Assembly: GCF_004745635.1 (NCBI RefSeq)
Contig: NZ_SRLB01000025.1
Span: 26,045 to 90,044, forward strand
Direction of reading: 5' to 3'
DNA: 64,000 nt
DNA from: Methylobacterium nonmethylotrophicum
GTDB lineage: Bacteria > Pseudomonadota > Alphaproteobacteria > Rhizobiales > Beijerinckiaceae
Positions 19,669 to 27,301 of this stretch are shown here, piece by piece. The number at the start of each line of letters is the position of its first letter. Position 1 is the first letter of the stretch. The notes below the pieces were generated by a model, which made no database searches, was not told the origin of the DNA, and saw only the letters and a list, made by a program, of their open reading frames with translations. A program made the translations under genes and the position numbers.

Positions 19669-21243
19669 ATGGCAGCCACCGCCGCCCTTGCGGCCGCACC
19701 CGCCGACGCGCCGATCGACCGCCGCCGCATGGTGGCGTTCGTCTGCATGGTGTTCGGGATGTTCATGGCGATCCTGGACATCCAGATCGTCTCGGCCTCG
19801 CTGGCCGAGATCCAGGCCGGCCTGTCGGCCTCCGCCGACGAGATCCCGTGGGTGCAGACGAGCTACCTCATCGCCGAGGTGATCGCGATCCCGCTGTCCG
19901 GGACCCTGTCGCGGGTGCTCTCGACCCGCTGGATGTTCGTGATCTCGGCCGGCGGCTTCACCCTGATGAGCCTGATGTGCGCCACCTCGTCGACGATCGG
20001 CGAGATGATCGTCTGGCGCGCCGCCCAGGGCTTCATCGGCGGCGGCATGATCCCGACGGTGTTCGCCTCGGCCTTCACGATCTTCCCGCCCTCGAAGCGC
20101 AGCATCGTCTCGCCGATGATCGGCCTCGTGGCGACGCTCGCCCCCACCATCGGCCCGACGGTCGGCGGCTACCTCACCGACCTGTTCAACTGGCACTGGC
20201 TCTTCCTCGTCAACATCGTGCCGGGCATCCTCGTCACCGTCTCGACCTACCTTCTGGTCGATTTCGACGAGCCGAACCACGACCTGCTCAAGCGCTTCGA
20301 CTGGGCCGGCCTCGCCCTGATGGCGGCGTTCCTCGGCTGCCTCGAATACGTGCTGGAGGAGGGCCCGACCCACGACTGGTTCCAGGAGGAGGCGATCTTC
20401 GCCGCCGCGATCGTGTGCGGGGTCGCCGGCATCGGCTTCTTCTGGCGGGCGCTCACCGCCGCGCAGCCGATCGTGGACCTGCGCGCCTTCTCGGACCGCA
20501 ACTTCGCCGCCGGTTGCGTGTTCAGCTTCGTGCTGGGCATCGGCCTCTACGGCCTGACCTACCTGTACCCCGTCTATCTCGGCCGGGTCCGGGGCTACTC
20601 GGCGCTGCAGATCGGCGAGACGATGTTCGTCTCGGGGCTGTGCATGTTCGCCACCGCGCCGATCGCCGGGCGCCTGTCGGGCAAGGTCGACCCGCGGATC
20701 CTGATGGCGCTCGGGTTCTCGGGCTTCGCCGCCGGCACCTGGATCGTCACCGGCATCACCAAGGACTGGGACTTCTGGGAGCTGCTGCTGCCGCAGGTCC
20801 TGCGCGGCTGCTCGCTGATGCTGTGCATGATCCCGATCAACAACATCGCGCTCGGCACCCTGCCGCCGGCCCGGATGAAGAACGCGTCCGGCCTCTACAA
20901 CCTCACCCGCAATCTCGGCGGGGCGGTGGGTCTCGCGCTGATCAACACGGCGCTCAACGATCGCTGGGACCTGCACCTCGCCCGCCTGCACGAGCGCTTC
21001 ACCTGGACCAACCCGCTGGTGCTGGAGCGCCTCGACAGCATGGCGAAGGGCTTCGCCGGGCTCGCCGGCAACCCCGACGCCATGGCGCTGAAGGCGATGA
21101 TGAACACCGTGCGGATGCAGGGGCTGCTCATGAGCTTCTCGGACGTCTTTCTGCTGCTCACCGGGCTGTTCCTGCTGATGGCCTGCGCGACGCCGCTGAT
21201 CCGCCGGCCGCGCCCGGGCGGGGCGGGGGCGGACGCGCACTGA
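19669..21243 (+). CDS. DHA2-family multidrug MFS transporter, EmrB type
   Basis: A 524-residue, 14-helix major facilitator of the DHA2 (drug:H+ antiporter 14-spanner) group. The first helix FVCMVFGMFMAILDIQIVSA carries the family's LD-x-[TQ]-[IV]-V motif. Further hallmarks are WVQTSYLIAEVIAIPLSGTL, the motif-A region LSRVLSTRWMF, and the motif-C-like helix ATLAPTIGPTVGGYLTD. It works with the HlyD-type protein just upstream to export drugs or toxic metabolites. The substrate cannot be read from sequence. Confidence 0.94.
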   Translation: MAATAALAAAPADAPIDRRRMVAFVCMVFGMFMAILDIQIVSASLAEIQAGLSASADEIPWVQTSYLIAEVIAIPLSGTLSRVLSTRWMFVISAGGFTLMSLMCATSSTIGEMIVWRAAQGFIGGGMIPTVFASAFTIFPPSKRSIVSPMIGLVATLAPTIGPTVGGYLTDLFNWHWLFLVNIVPGILVTVSTYLLVDFDEPNHDLLKRFDWAGLALMAAFLGCLEYVLEEGPTHDWFQEEAIFAAAIVCGVAGIGFFWRALTAAQPIVDLRAFSDRNFAAGCVFSFVLGIGLYGLTYLYPVYLGRVRGYSALQIGETMFVSGLCMFATAPIAGRLSGKVDPRILMALGFSGFAAGTWIVTGITKDWDFWELLLPQVLRGCSLMLCMIPINNIALGTLPPARMKNASGLYNLTRNLGGAVGLALINTALNDRWDLHLARLHERFTWTNPLVLERLDSMAKGFAGLAGNPDAMALKAMMNTVRMQGLLMSFSDVFLLLTGLFLLMACATPLIRRPRPGGAGADAH

Positions 21244-22000
21244 CCGGCGCGCCGCTCAGCCTTCCCGATCCGCCCGGCCCGGCGGCCGCCGGACCGCCTC
21301 CTCGCCGCAGCGCTGCATCGCCTTCCGCCACGCCGGCGTGAGGTCGGAGGGACCGCAGGAAGCCTGGATCACCGGCCCGCCGGCCGCCGCCGCGACCAGG
21401 GCCTCGCACGGATCCGGGGTCGCCAGGCCGCCGCGGATCCGCGTCGCGGCAGGCGGCGAGAACCTCCCGGCTGCCCAGGATGTGCAGAGACCTCGTGCAG
21501 AGACCTGATGGCGTCCCGGCCGGTCGGAGATGCGATCCGGATGCGTCGTCGTCGATGCCCACCATTGCGGCAGCCATCCGCGTGTCGATCTCGTCGCGCC
21601 GTCTTTCCAGCGCCTGAACCTGGGACGTTTGCGCCGGCGCCCGAACCGGCGGAGAGGCACAGAGAAAAGCGCCTCCCCCCGGGTGGAGAGAGACGCCAAG
21701 TCTGCGACACGTCTCGGGAGGAGATGCGGATGCCGTCCGGGTCGATGGACGCAGCGGACGGGATCAACGCGTGTCGATCCCATCATTACATGGCTGGCTC
21801 CATATCTTGCAAGCCTCTGCGGCATCGACCTTGGTCTGAAGGACAGTGACGGCCAGGTCCGCCGCCGCGTCTCCTCGACATGCCCTTGCGTCAGGAACGG
21901 CGGGTCCATCCGCCACGGCCATCCCCGCGGCGGCCCTTCCCGCCACGGCCCTTCCCGCGGTAAGTGTCGGCTTCCCGCCCGCCCGCGCCGCCCGGACGAC
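21244..22000. other. 757-bp gap, perhaps a decayed minus-strand gene
   Basis: No intact gene is convincing. On the minus strand, pieces in different frames look coding: around 21725-21776 (SIDPDGIRISSRDV), around 21580-21660 (QVQALERRRDEIDTRM) and 21256-21460 (CEALVAAAAGGPVIQASCGP to the stop at 21256). No single frame or ribosome-binding site joins them, which suggests decay or chance. A 12-base direct repeat GTGCAGAGACCT occurs twice at about 21482-21507. The promoter of the importer operon should lie near its end. Confidence 0.35.
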
Positions 22001-23107
22001 GTGACGACGCCTGCTCCCCCTGCCACCCCGACCGCCACCGGCCACCTCCGCTTCGAGGCGGTGTCGAAGCGCTTCGGCGACCATCCGGCCGTCGACGGCG
22101 TCGACCTCGACCTCGCGCCCGGGCAGGTCTTCTGCCTGCTCGGGCCCTCCGGCTGCGGCAAGTCCACGCTGCTGCGGATGACCGCCGGCTTCGAGGAGCC
22201 GAGCGCCGGAACGATCCTCCTCGACGGTCAGGATCTGGCGGGGATCCCGCCGCACCGCCGGCCGGTCAACATGATGTTCCAGTCCTACGCCCTGTTCCCG
22301 CACAGGGACGTGGCGCGGAACGTCGCCTACGGGCTGGAGCGGGAGGGCTTGAGCCGGTCGGAGATCGCCGCCCGGGTGGCCGAGATGCTGCGCCTGGTGC
22401 AGCTCGAGCCCTTGCGCGCCCGCCGGCCCGACCAGCTCTCCGGCGGCCAGCGCCAGCGCGTGGCTCTCGCCCGGGCGCTGGCCAAGCGGCCCCGGGTGCT
22501 GCTCCTCGACGAGCCGCTCGGCGCCCTCGACCGCGCTCTGCGGGAGGAGACGCAGGCCGAGCTGCGGGCCTTGCAGCGCCGGCTCGGCACCACCTTCGTG
22601 GTCGTCACCCACGACCCCGCCGAGGCGATGGTGCTCGCCGACCGCATCGGCGTGATGGCGGCGGGCCGGCTGGTCCAGGTCGGCCCCGCGGCCGAGCTCT
22701 ACGAGCGCCCGGCCACCCGCTACGTCGCCGGGCTCCTCGGCGACGTGAACCTGATCGAGGGCCGGCTCGGAGAGGGCGGGGCGGGCGCCTTGCGCGGTCT
22801 CGACACGCCGCTCGGGCCCCTGACGGGCTTCGACCATCACGGCGCCGGCACGGCAGGCGCGCCCGGCCTCCTGGCCTTGCGGCCCGAGCGGCTGAGCCTC
22901 GCCGGCGATGGCGGGACCGGGGGATTGGCCGGCACGCTCCTCGACGCGACCTATCTCGGGGAAAAGATCCTCTACCGGGTCGGGATGGCGGACGGGCGGG
23001 TGCTGCGCGCCTCCGGCCCCCCCGGCACAGGGCCGGGCGCCGGCGCCCCGGTGCGCTTGGCCTTCGCCCCAGAGGCCGCCTCGCTGCTGCCGGTGGATCC
23101 CGCATGA
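22001..23107 (+). CDS. ABC importer ATP-binding protein, PotA/spermidine-putrescine type
   Basis: A 368-residue ATPase with Walker A GPSGCGKST (residues 48-56), Q-loop MMFQSYALFPH, signature LSGGQRQRVALARAL, Walker B VLLLDEPLGALD and a switch histidine in VVVTHDPAEAM. The C-terminal 110 residues form a TOBE-type regulatory domain, as in PotA/FbpC importers. The GTG at 22001 removes an implausible upstream leader. It overlaps the first permease by four bases. The substrate is probably a polyamine or similar small cation, judged from family likeness only. Confidence 0.92.
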   Translation: MTTPAPPATPTATGHLRFEAVSKRFGDHPAVDGVDLDLAPGQVFCLLGPSGCGKSTLLRMTAGFEEPSAGTILLDGQDLAGIPPHRRPVNMMFQSYALFPHRDVARNVAYGLEREGLSRSEIAARVAEMLRLVQLEPLRARRPDQLSGGQRQRVALARALAKRPRVLLLDEPLGALDRALREETQAELRALQRRLGTTFVVVTHDPAEAMVLADRIGVMAAGRLVQVGPAAELYERPATRYVAGLLGDVNLIEGRLGEGGAGALRGLDTPLGPLTGFDHHGAGTAGAPGLLALRPERLSLAGDGGTGGLAGTLLDATYLGEKILYRVGMADGRVLRASGPPGTGPGAGAPVRLAFAPEAASLLPVDPA

Positions 23108-24030
23108 GGGGGCGTCTGATGAGAGGGCGCCTGCGCGAAGCCCTGCGGCGCCTCGGCCTGCCCCTGGTGCCGCTCCTCTGGCTCCTCGCCTTCTTCGGCC
23201 TGCCGTTCCTCGTCGTCGTCAAGATCAGCCTGTCGGACCCGGCGACGGCGCTGCCGCCCTACACGCCGGTGCTCGAATGGGATGCGGGGCTCGCTGCTTG
23301 GGCCGACGTGCTCGCCGCCCTCGACTTCGAGAACTACCGCACGCTCACCGCCGACCCGCTCTATCTCGAGGCCGGCCTGACCTCGCTCGAGGTGGCGCTC
23401 GGCGCCACCCTGCTGCTGATCCTCGTCGGCTATCCGGTCGCCTACGCCATGGCGCGGGCGCCGAAGGCCTGGCAGCCGCTCCTCGTCGCCCTGATGGTGA
23501 TCCCGTTCTGGACGAGCTTCCTGATCCGGGTCTACGCCTGGATCGCGATCCTGAAGGCCGACGGGCTCCTCAACCAGGCGCTGGTGGCGCTGGGGCTGGT
23601 GTCGAAACCCGTCGAGATCCTCAACACCCCGGCCGCGGTGATGATCGGGGTGGTCTACGCCTACCTGCCGTTCATGGTGCTGCCGCTCTACGCGGTGCTG
23701 GAGCGCCTCGACCGCGGCCTCGTCGAGGCCGCCCGCGACCTCGGGGCGAGCCGGCTCACCGCCTTCCGGACCGTGACCCTGCCGCTGTCGCTGCCCGGCC
23801 TCGTCGCCGGGGCGCTCCTGTGCTTCATCCCGATCACCGGCGAGTTCATCATCCCGGACCTGCTCGGCGGGCCCGACACGCTGATGCTGGGCCGGGTCCT
23901 GTGGAGCGAGTTCTTCTCCAACCGCGACTGGCCGCTGGCCTCCGCGGTGGCGGTGGTGCTGCTGGTGATCGTCGCCGGCCCGGTCGTCCTGTTCCGCGAG
24001 GCCGAGGCCCGCCGGCTGGAGCGCCCGTGA
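23104..24030 (+). CDS. ABC importer permease, PotB type
   Basis: A 308-residue inner-membrane permease with about six helices. The EAA loop that docks to the ATPase is VEAARDLGASRLTAFRTVTLP followed by LSLPGLVAGALL. The order ATPase, PotB-like, PotC-like and the long periplasmic loop after helix 1 match the spermidine/putrescine uptake group. Its ATG overlaps the ATPase stop (ATGA), so the genes are coupled. Confidence 0.92.
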   Translation: MRGRLMRGRLREALRRLGLPLVPLLWLLAFFGLPFLVVVKISLSDPATALPPYTPVLEWDAGLAAWADVLAALDFENYRTLTADPLYLEAGLTSLEVALGATLLLILVGYPVAYAMARAPKAWQPLLVALMVIPFWTSFLIRVYAWIAILKADGLLNQALVALGLVSKPVEILNTPAAVMIGVVYAYLPFMVLPLYAVLERLDRGLVEAARDLGASRLTAFRTVTLPLSLPGLVAGALLCFIPITGEFIIPDLLGGPDTLMLGRVLWSEFFSNRDWPLASAVAVVLLVIVAGPVVLFREAEARRLERP

Positions 24031-24809
24031 TGAGCCGCGCCCACCCGCTCGCCTGGGCCGCCCTGGGGCTGGGGCTCGCCTTCCTGTACGGGCCGATCCT
24101 GCTGCTCGTCGCCTACTCGTTCAACGCCTCGCGGCTCGTCACGGTCTGGGCCGGGTTCTCGACCCGCTGGTATGCGGGCCTCCTCGACAACGGCCCCCTG
24201 GTCGAATCGGCCCTCGTGACCCTGAAGGTCGCCCTCGCCTCGGCGGGCATTGCTACGATCCTCGGCACGCTCGCGGCGCTGGCGCTCGACGGGCGCCGGC
24301 GCTTTCCCGGCCGGCCGCTCCTCACCGGGCTCGTCTATGCCCCGATGGTGATGCCGGAGGTGATCACCGGCCTGTCGCTGCTGCTGCTGTTCGTGGGCTT
24401 GGGGCTCCCCCGCGGCTTCTGGACCATCGTCATCGCGCATGCGACCTTCACGCTCTGCTTCGTCGCCGTCGTGGTGCAGGCCCGCCTGCGCAACCTCGAC
24501 CGCGCGCTCCTCGAGGCCGCCGCCGATCTCGGCGCCGCGCCGGTCACGGTCTTTCGCACCGTGACCCTGCCGCTGATCGCGCCGGCCGTCATCGCCGGCT
24601 TCCTCCTCGCCTTCACCCTGTCGATGGACGACCTCGTGATCGCGAGCTTCGTCTCGGGACCGGGCGCCACCACCCTGCCGATGCGCCTCTACAGCCAGGT
24701 CCGCCTCGGCGTGACCCCGGAGATCAACGCGATCTCGACCCTCTTGATCGGGGCGGTGAGCGTCGCGGTGCTGGGGGCCTCGGTGCTGACGGCGCGGCGG
24801 GGGCAATGA
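24030..24809 (+). CDS. ABC importer permease, PotC type
   Basis: A 259-residue permease with about six helices. LLEAAADLGAAPVTVFRTVTL is the EAA loop, and SMDDLVIASFVSGPGATTLPM is the conserved PotC/PotI C-terminal stretch. The start overlaps the PotB-type stop (TGATG; a GTG three bases earlier is also possible). No periplasmic binding-protein gene follows: the next element is a split hicA gene on the other strand. The binding protein must be encoded elsewhere or be missing. Confidence 0.92.
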   Translation: MSRAHPLAWAALGLGLAFLYGPILLLVAYSFNASRLVTVWAGFSTRWYAGLLDNGPLVESALVTLKVALASAGIATILGTLAALALDGRRRFPGRPLLTGLVYAPMVMPEVITGLSLLLLFVGLGLPRGFWTIVIAHATFTLCFVAVVVQARLRNLDRALLEAAADLGAAPVTVFRTVTLPLIAPAVIAGFLLAFTLSMDDLVIASFVSGPGATTLPMRLYSQVRLGVTPEINAISTLLIGAVSVAVLGASVLTARRGQ

Positions 24810-24816
24810 CCGCCCG

Positions 24817-25231
24817 TCAGAATGCTTTCGGCAGCCCGGCATCCTTCAGAGCCTGTTTGACTGCCGAGAACGGAATCGCGGGCGCCTGTTCTATCCCACC
24901 CTCAACCTCATCCTGAGGTGCGACTGAAAAAAGCCTCGAAGGAGGGCTCCAGATCTCACAATGATTACTGGAGTCCTCCTTCTAGGTCAGTCGATCTTCA
25001 ATCGACTGACACCTCAGGATGAGGTTGAGGGTGGGATAAATTTGCTAGGCATGTCAAACAGGCTCTCAGGGTGCCATTCGCGGTGTGTCGGGACTTGATC
25101 GCACCATCGACCGTGACGGCGCGGTTCGTGAGGAGACTGAACCAGATTTCGTGGTTCCCCTTACCCTGGCGCTTGAAGACGCAGCCGGCGGCGAGCAGCA
25201 GCGCCTTGACCGGTTTGGTGTAGTCGTTCAC
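24817..25231 (-). pseudogene. hicA: HicA-type mRNA interferase toxin gene, split by a mobile element
   Basis: HicA toxins are small double-stranded-RNA-binding-fold mRNA interferases. From the ATG at 25231 the frame reads TKPVKALLLAAGCVFKRQGK, GNHEIWFS (the catalytic His region) and SRHTANGTL, then runs into foreign sequence and stops at 24998. The missing end, LKDAGLPKAF and a stop at 24817, lies on the other side of the insert 24849-25065. Removing the insert and one TCA duplication restores a continuous HicA. The toxin is thus truncated at about residue 55 with an unrelated tail. The ATG overlaps the upstream antitoxin stop by four bases. Confidence 0.85.
24849..25065. mobile_element. MITE-like element inserted in hicA
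   Basis: The ends are GAGCCTGTTTGAC and GTCAAACAGGCTC, perfect 13-bp terminal inverted repeats, flanked on both sides by TCA (24846-24848 and 25066-25068), a 3-bp target duplication. The 217-bp element encodes no protein. Inside are perfect 29-bp arms at 24892-24920 and 25010-25038, and an inner stem of AAGGAGGGCTCCAG with one mismatch. A 3-bp TNA duplication and ends beginning GAG suggest mobilisation by an IS5-family (IS1031-like) transposase, which is inference. Confidence 0.8.
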
Positions 25232-25461
25232 GCGGCTGCAGGGACCGAGATGCGCGCATGCGCGTGCGCGATGATCTCGATCGCGACCTCACCCAGACCA
25301 GGCTCGTTCTCTTCCAGGAGTTCTGCCGCCATCGTCGGGATACGAGCCATTAGGGCATCGGAGGTCGGGGCTTCGGCCCTCAAGCCTTCGACGTCGCTCT
25401 TGTCGACGTACCAGACCCCGGCGTCCGCGTCGTAAGCGATCTGAACGATGAACAGCGCCAT
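25228..25461 (-). CDS. HicB-like antitoxin, DUF1902 family
   Basis: A 77-residue protein starting MALFIVQIAYDADAGVWYV, with a partly degraded RNase-H-like HicB fold: the DADAGVWYV...DVEGL pattern is that of DUF1902/HicB antitoxins. No separate DNA-binding domain is present. Its stop overlaps the start of the broken hicA by four bases, the usual order for this type. It would neutralise HicA, but here the toxin gene is disrupted, so it may now be redundant. Confidence 0.8.
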   Translation of the reverse strand: MALFIVQIAYDADAGVWYVDKSDVEGLRAEAPTSDALMARIPTMAAELLEENEPGLGEVAIEIIAHAHARISVPAAA

Positions 25462-25626
25462 GGTGAGATCCCGAAGTGTCGGGAATAGGTGTCGTGGATC
25501 GCGGCGGGCAACGCAACGGCGATAGGCGACGCAGCGCGCAGCCGGCGCGTCGCGCAACGCGCTCAAGCCGTGCTCCGGCGGAGGTCGCACCCCTGGCGCG
25601 AGAATCGTCGCGCGGCGAAAGCCGGC

Positions 25627-26331
25627 TCAGGTCCGCTCCACGGCCAAGCGGCTGGCGAGGAACGACCGCGCCCGGCTGACCCGGCTCTTCACCGTGCCGA
25701 CCTGGCAGCCGATCAGGGTGGCCGCAGCCTCGTAGGTGAGGCCCTGGGCGCCCACCAGCATCAGCGCCTGGCGCTGCGTCGGCGGGAGCGCCGTCATGGC
25801 CTGCCAGACCTTCTGCAGGTCGATCCCGTGCTCCTGCTCGGGCAGGGCGATCATGTCGCCGGCGGCGGCCCCGTCCACGTCCTCCACCTCGCGCCGTCGC
25901 CGGCGGCACTCCGTGTAGAACTGGTTGCGCAGGATGGTGCAGAGCCAGGCGGCGAGGTTGGTGCCGGGCGTGAACCGATGCTGGTTCACCCAGGCTTTCA
26001 GGACGGTTTCCTGCACGAGGTCGTCCGCCTGCGCGGCATTGACGGTCAGCGACAACGCGAAGGTCCGCAGACGGGGCAGCACGTCGGTCAGGTTGCGCCG
26101 GAAATCATCGGCATCGGCCGTGCTCCGCACGGCCAGCGCCGCATCGAGCCGCGCCACGAGCGCGAGCAGCGGCTCGGGATGGGTCTCGGTGAGGACGAAG
26201 CCGTACAGGGCCTGCAGGTGTTCGCCGAGATGATCGCGCGTCTGCGCCGACAGCGTACCGGCCGGCCGGCCCGTCTCATCCTGCGTCCGGTGCTGAAGCG
26301 CGCCGTCCGGAGGCCTCATGTCGGAACCCAT
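25627..26331 (-). CDS. Fusion of NepR-like anti-sigma domain to EcfG-type sigma factor
   Basis: The C-terminal part, from about residue 77, is an ECF sigma factor of the EcfG (ECF15) general-stress group: sigma-2 with DDLVQETVLKAWVNQHRF and GTNLAAWLCTILRNQFYTE, and sigma-4 with LPPTQRQALMLVGAQGLTYE and GTVKSRVSRARSFL. Residues about 31-66, RDHLGEHLQALYGFVLTETH and PEPLLALVARLDAAL, match the two-helix core of NepR, the anti-sigma factor that holds EcfG until phosphorylated PhyR takes it away. The ATG at 26331 has a GAGG ribosome-binding site; upstream codons to 26529 are unlikely. No phyR or separate nepR is in this window. The NepR assignment is by eye. Confidence 0.85.
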   Translation of the reverse strand: MGSDMRPPDGALQHRTQDETGRPAGTLSAQTRDHLGEHLQALYGFVLTETHPEPLLALVARLDAALAVRSTADADDFRRNLTDVLPRLRTFALSLTVNAAQADDLVQETVLKAWVNQHRFTPGTNLAAWLCTILRNQFYTECRRRRREVEDVDGAAAGDMIALPEQEHGIDLQKVWQAMTALPPTQRQALMLVGAQGLTYEAAATLIGCQVGTVKSRVSRARSFLASRLAVERT

Positions 26332-26812
26332 CAACACCTCGTTCTGCGCGCAGGCACGGCCGGGACCCATCGGCAATCCCATCCGGGAACATGTGGCAAC
26401 GTCTTGCTGAACGGTTCCTAACAGACGCTTGTGCCGACCTCGGAAACCACGGCCTGCCCAAGCCTTATCAAGCACCGTTCGCGCCGAGCGGCGGAGACGA
26501 CCAAAATATCCTGCCGATTCACCGACCATCCGCTCCAGATCTTGTTATCAAGACCAGATATAACCGGCTCCTCTGCCGCAAGGTGCCCGACGGGCGACAG
26601 CCGAAGATCGAGCTCATCGCCCGCGGTCATTTACGAAGCCGCGAACCAACGTGAACGGAGAGGGCACGAACCGGTGCGTCCGACGACGGTCGTTGCCGAC
26701 ATGGATGTCACGCGAAGTGCCACCAGGCCCATCATCGGTGTCGGCATGAATTAGAGACGTTAAAAAGTACAACTGTCACTCGTTATTTGTCCGGAAAACA
26801 CTTCCGCGCTAA
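26332..26812. other. Gap with no convincing gene
   Basis: About 480 bases upstream of the sigma-factor fusion. Frames of 60-90 codons exist on both strands without ribosome-binding sites or recognisable products. Two facing GGAAC pentamers lie near 26387 and 26412, but neither has a matching -10 at the EcfG spacing. The last 60 bases before 26812 are unusually AT-rich (TTAAAAAGTA and TCGTTATTTG) and may hold the promoter of the small gene that follows. Confidence 0.4.
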
Positions 26813-27082
26813 GTGACCCGGATGGCCCGTCGCGTGAGCTATCAAATCCTCGACATGCCGGACGAACGGTTCGCCGTCGCGGCGACCATCGAGCCGGACA
26901 AGACCATGGTCCGCACAGGCTTCGCGACCCAGGCGGAGGCCGATGCCTGGGTCGAGGGTCTGCGCGCGATCATGGCGGGTCTGGGCGCCCCCGTGAGCCT
27001 CGCCGTTCGCGAGTTTCCGGGCTCGCTCCCGTTGAACGAGGTGCTCGCCTTCCTCGGCAAGGCACCCACCGAGCCCGGCTGA
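26813..27082 (+). CDS. Hypothetical protein, 89 residues
   Basis: A small soluble protein, not recognised. From the second start it reads MARRVSYQILDMPDERFAVA, then a two-strand, two-helix-like pattern with TGFATQAEADAWVEGLRAIM, resembling short single-domain proteins that carry a tryptophan-containing helix. No signal or membrane segment. GTG at 26813 or the ATG nine bases later could start it. It follows an AT-rich stretch and stands alone. Confidence 0.55.
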   Translation: MTRMARRVSYQILDMPDERFAVAATIEPDKTMVRTGFATQAEADAWVEGLRAIMAGLGAPVSLAVREFPGSLPLNEVLAFLGKAPTEPG

Positions 27083-27301
27083 CCGCGTCCGGGCTCGGCG
27101 CGAGACTGTCCGGACGAACCGGACGGCGGCTCGTCCGGGCAGGAGGCGGTGCGATCGGGAGCGGTGCCCGGCTGCAGCGTGATCCGCCTTCCGCCGGCCG
27201 CACGCCCGAGCGCCGTCGCGCCGGCGCGCGGCGGAAACGGCCCCGATCCTGCAACGGCCTTTCCGGGCGGCCACCGCCCGTCGGAACCCGGAGCATCAAG
27301 C

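Noticed and set aside
21244..22000. A real hypothetical gene on the minus strand
   Set aside because: Plausible coding pieces lie in three different frames with no ribosome-binding site, so it is only described as a gap or decay.
24998..25231. An intact 77-residue HicA
   Set aside because: The last 22 codons come from the inserted element, and the true C-terminus lies beyond it.
26387..26416. Facing GGAAC pentamers upstream of the NepR-EcfG gene, as a possible autoregulated EcfG promoter
   Set aside because: Neither GGAAC has cGTT at 16-17 bases; the only GTT on the minus strand falls too close. It was not called as a promoter.
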